Assembly (NCBI RefSeq): GCF_013266695.1
Contig: NZ_JABRXF010000001.1
Span: 1,245,736 to 1,309,735, forward strand
DNA: 64,000 nucleotides
Source: Hongsoonwoonella zoysiae
GTDB taxonomy: Bacteria; Pseudomonadota; Alphaproteobacteria; Rhizobiales; Stappiaceae
Reading direction: 5' to 3'
A program made the position numbers and the translations under genes. Under the pieces are notes generated by a model. The model did no database searches. It worked only from the letters and a program-made list of their open reading frames with translations, and was not told where the DNA came from. Within the stretch, counting starts at the first letter, position 1. Every line of letters begins with the position of its first letter. Shown here piece after piece: positions 61,555 through 64,000 of the stretch.

Positions 61555-62595
61555 TCAGGCCGAACTCTCGCGTATCATCAATTCCGGTTCAATGAGGATG
61601 CGCTCATTGCCCGTCGCGTCGCCCGCGATCTGCTTGAGGATAAGATCGGCGGCGATACGGCCGATCCGCGTGGCGGAATTGTTGACGCTCGTGAGCGACG
61701 GAGCCTGTTTCGCGGCGGCGTTGATGTCGTCGTAGCCGGTGATCGCGAGCGTGCGGCCCGCCCGGCGCAACCCGTCGAGGAGGCCGAGCGCGATCAGGTC
61801 ATTGAAAGCGACCACAGCCGTGGGAGCGGGATCGGCGTTCAGGAGTTGCGGCACGATTTCAAAGCCCTCGTCCCGCGTCATGAGTTCGGGAATGTCGATT
61901 TGCGAAGCGGGATCGATGCCGGCATCGCTCAACGCTTCGCGCCAGCCCCGGTTTCGGTCCCGGCCCACGGAAGTTTGCCGCCGCCCGCCGACCATGGCGA
62001 TGCGCCTGTGGCCGTTTTCGATCAGGTGTTTCGTTGCCGCATAGCCGCCGGCATGGTCGTCGCCACGCACGAGTGGTGCCGGCACGCCTTCGATTTCGCG
62101 GCAGATCAGCGTGACCGGGACGCCGGACCGAGTGAGGCGGACGATCTCCTCGGCCTGTGTGCCAACGGACGGGCACAGCACGATCCCGTCGACCCGATGT
62201 TGCAGCAAGGCGTCTACGAACTGGCGCTGACGGGTGACGTCGTCACGATGATTGCAGATGAGAACAACCTGCTTTTCCTGACCCAGTTCGTCTTCCAGCG
62301 CTCTGAATATCTCGGCAAAATAAGGGTTTTGAATGTCGTGCACCGCGACCCCGATCATGTCGGTGCGCGCGGTCCTGAGCGAGGCCGCATAACGGTTGTA
62401 GATGTAGCCGCGCGCTTCGGCATGGGCCTTGATGCGGGCTCGAGTATCTTCCGCGACAAGCGGCGAATCGCGCAGGGCGAGCGATACGGTCGCCGTGGAC
62501 AACCCGAGATCCGCTGCGATGTCGCCGAGCCTGACCCGTTGCCCCCGGCCACGGCCCCGGCCTCGGTCCGCTTCGCGTTCGTTCCTGTCCTTCAT
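61555..62595 (-). CDS. LacI family transcriptional regulator
   Basis: A 346-residue repressor. An arginine/glycine-rich leader (residues about 3-18) precedes the LacI HTH (RLGDIAADLGLSTATVSLAL), hinge, and periplasmic-binding-like domain (DMIGVAVHDIQNPYFAEIFR, LCPSVGTQAEEIVRL, VVAFNDLIALGLLDGLRRAG). The effector is unknown. The frame is open beyond, but ATG 62595 follows AAGGCGGG. Located between the DMT transporter and the 2-hydroxyacid dehydrogenase, it probably controls one or both. Confidence 0.88.
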   Translation of the reverse strand: MKDRNEREADRGRGRGRGQRVRLGDIAADLGLSTATVSLALRDSPLVAEDTRARIKAHAEARGYIYNRYAASLRTARTDMIGVAVHDIQNPYFAEIFRALEDELGQEKQVVLICNHRDDVTRQRQFVDALLQHRVDGIVLCPSVGTQAEEIVRLTRSGVPVTLICREIEGVPAPLVRGDDHAGGYAATKHLIENGHRRIAMVGGRRQTSVGRDRNRGWREALSDAGIDPASQIDIPELMTRDEGFEIVPQLLNADPAPTAVVAFNDLIALGLLDGLRRAGRTLAITGYDDINAAAKQAPSLTSVNNSATRIGRIAADLILKQIAGDATGNERILIEPELMIRESSA

Positions 62596-62682
62596 CGCCC
62601 GCCTTGCGTTTGAACTTTTCCGATCGACCGAGCGAACCTTCGGCGTTTTCTGCCGTCGGCGCAAGACATCGGTCAGGCGGGG

Positions 62683-63597
62683 TCAGTTGCTGAGGCCGCG
62701 TTCGCGGTAGAGGATGTAAAGGCCTGACGCAACAATGATCGATGCGCCGACGGCGGTCCAGATACCCGGCACGTCTGCGAAGAAGATGTAGCCGCAAGCG
62801 ATCATCCAGACGATTTGGGAATACTGGAAAGGCGCAAGCACAGGCGCGGGCGCAAGGCGATGGGCGACGATCAGAACGAAATGCCCCAACCCGCCGTAAA
62901 CGCCCGTCGATATCAGGAGCGCCCATGAAAAGAGATCGGGCGGAGCAACCCATTGGTCGATTGCGAAAGGCGTCATTGCGATCGCCGCGACGAGGCCCGA
63001 AATGATCAGCATCCCGACCGAGGATTCTGTGTTGGAAAGCTTGCGCGTCAATAGAGCGTAGAGGGAGAAGCAAATCATCGCGGCGACGGAAAAGATCGCC
63101 GCCCAATGCATTCCGCCGAGGCCGGGGCGCACGACGACCAGCATGCCCAGGAAGCCGACGACGATGGCAGCCCAACGGCGCGGTCCTGCCCACTCGTTGA
63201 GAAGCGGACCTGCAAGTGCCGTGACCACAAAGGGTGCGGCGAACATGATCGACACCGTTTCGGCAAGCTGCAGATATCTGACGGCGATGAAATTGAAGAA
63301 GGTGGAACCCAGCAGGCAAAAGGCGCGAATAATCTGCAGGCCCCAGCGCTTGCTCCTGAAATATTCCGGTTTTTGCCACACGCGGAAGAGGATGAAGGCG
63401 AGTACGACGTGGCTTGCGAAGCGGAACCAGACGACCTGTACCGACGGCAGATCCTGCACGAGATATTTTGCTGTCGTATCAAGCCCCGCAAAACATAGAA
63501 ATGCGGTGCAGATGAGCGCGATGCCCATGAACCGCTCGCGCGCGGCCGACGAAACCTGCCCGGAAACGCCGTTGAGATGCGTGGTGTCGGACGACAT
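62683..63597 (-). CDS. DMT/EamA family transporter
   Basis: A 304-residue membrane protein with ten hydrophobic helices arranged as two EamA repeats: GIALICTAFLCFAGLDTTAK, VWFRFASHVVLAFILFRVW, and the second repeat with AVGASIIVASGLYILYRERG at the end. Family members move small metabolites in or out; the solute cannot be told. Its start is 104 bp from the partial cytochrome gene. Confidence 0.87.
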   Translation of the reverse strand: MSSDTTHLNGVSGQVSSAARERFMGIALICTAFLCFAGLDTTAKYLVQDLPSVQVVWFRFASHVVLAFILFRVWQKPEYFRSKRWGLQIIRAFCLLGSTFFNFIAVRYLQLAETVSIMFAAPFVVTALAGPLLNEWAGPRRWAAIVVGFLGMLVVVRPGLGGMHWAAIFSVAAMICFSLYALLTRKLSNTESSVGMLIISGLVAAIAMTPFAIDQWVAPPDLFSWALLISTGVYGGLGHFVLIVAHRLAPAPVLAPFQYSQIVWMIACGYIFFADVPGIWTAVGASIIVASGLYILYRERGLSN

Positions 63598-63701
63598 GAG
63601 GATCCTTGCAATGTCGGCTTATTTTGTCCGACAAATAACACCCTACAGAAAACGGCCGCTCAGACCTAGGGCGTTTCTTGCATAGCTGCCCGGCGCCGAA
63701 C

Positions 63702-64000
63702 TCAAGGCTTGGCGGGCTGTTCGAAATTGTCCAACTGCCGCGAAAATATTTCGACGATCGTTATTGCCTCATCCGGGTCGAGACGGCCGTGACCGGCGAG
63801 AAAGGTTTCGATGTCGCGGTCTGAGTATCGGCCCAGTATCCGGTTTTCCCTTTCAATCAGATATGTACGTGCGAACTCTCTCGCCCTTTCGTGGCAGATA
63901 ATGCATTTGTCGCGATAAAGGCCGCCCGATCGCAGGATCGTTGAAAAATGCGTGACCAGAACGTCAAGCTCATCAGTTGAAAGCTCGGTTCGGCGATGGC
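63702..64000 (-). CDS. c-type cytochrome fragment (5' end beyond window)
   Basis: An open minus-strand frame runs from the right edge to a TGA at 63702-63704, about 98 codons. It contains one haem c site, LYRDKCIICHERAREFARTY (CIICH), then ENRILGRYSDRDIETFLAGH, ending QPAKP. The spacing suggests the C-terminal half of a small cytochrome or a cytochrome domain; the signal peptide and N-terminus lie outside the window. Its partner and role cannot be told. Confidence 0.7.
   Translation of the reverse strand, partial: HRRTELSTDELDVLVTHFSTILRSGGLYRDKCIICHERAREFARTYLIERENRILGRYSDRDIETFLAGHGRLDPDEAITIVEIFSRQLDNFEQPAKP

Noticed and set aside
1-64000. tRNA, rRNA, riboswitches and CRISPR arrays
   Set aside because: Looked for TPsiC-arm sequences, conserved rRNA segments, regularly spaced direct repeats and known leader motifs by eye; none was convincing. 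A covariance-model search would be decisive.

Overview
The window is about 64 kb of GC-rich, densely coding chromosomal DNA. It looks like an alphaproteobacterium of the Hyphomicrobiales (Rhizobiales). Support for this: a diheme-anchored [2Fe-2S] adenylate cyclase of the CyaC type known from Sinorhizobium meliloti, a DctB/DctD pair, many ABC and TRAP uptake operons, IS481/IS5/IS3 remnants, and a palindrome of the kind often seen between alphaproteobacterial genes. I cannot fix the genus. I saw no rRNA, tRNA, CRISPR array, prophage or intact insertion sequence.

Layout. 1-3007 (+): a translationally coupled bioY / acyl-CoA ligase / thiolase-like operon, the same gene set as Bacillus yhfU-yhfT-yhfS. 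3094-7200: a GFA-domain protein, two GNAT acetyltransferases, a DenD-type dehydrogenase, an isocitrate lyase/PEP mutase family protein and an SCP2 protein. 7399-14974 (-): a xylose-type ABC transporter (binding protein, permease, short ATPase) running with almost no gaps into otsB, a GH15 glycosidase and otsA. A ROK regulator diverges from it at 15222 and is coupled to a diheme c-type cytochrome and a VCBS/ASPIC-UnbV protein. 19645-22827 (-): DctD/DctB. 22880-27482 (-): modC-modB-modA with a dyad resembling a ModE site, a short ModE, and a GMC oxidoreductase.

27583-36013: a DUF533 protein, then an operon with a polyamine/Fe-type ABC transporter, SDR, NodB-type deacetylase and ketopantoate-reductase-like enzyme under an IclR regulator. 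36014-39605 is the one clearly accessory stretch: a hipBA toxin-antitoxin pair with a multi-copy operator region, surrounded by decayed transposase pieces. 39606-46316: an IlvD/Edd sugar-acid dehydratase, copA with a MerR/CueR-type promoter, and a divergent pair of citrate-synthase-like genes, one carrying an N-terminal HTH. 46375-49549 (-): a TRAP transporter dctPQM preceded by a near-perfect sigma-54 promoter and an upstream dyad, which makes it a plausible target of DctBD. 49825-56784 (-): a dipeptide-type ABC transporter with an ArgE-like deacylase. 56891-64000: cyaC, an ArsC/YffB protein, serA, a 2-hydroxyacid dehydrogenase with a LacI regulator and DMT transporter, and a truncated cytochrome c at the right edge.

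The genes describe a nutritionally versatile heterotroph with many solute uptake systems, each tied to a small catabolic or regulatory module. The least explained items are the HTH-citrate synthase pair, the ROK-cytochrome-ASPIC unit, the thiolase-like protein lacking catalytic residues, and the sugar transporter fused into the trehalose operon.
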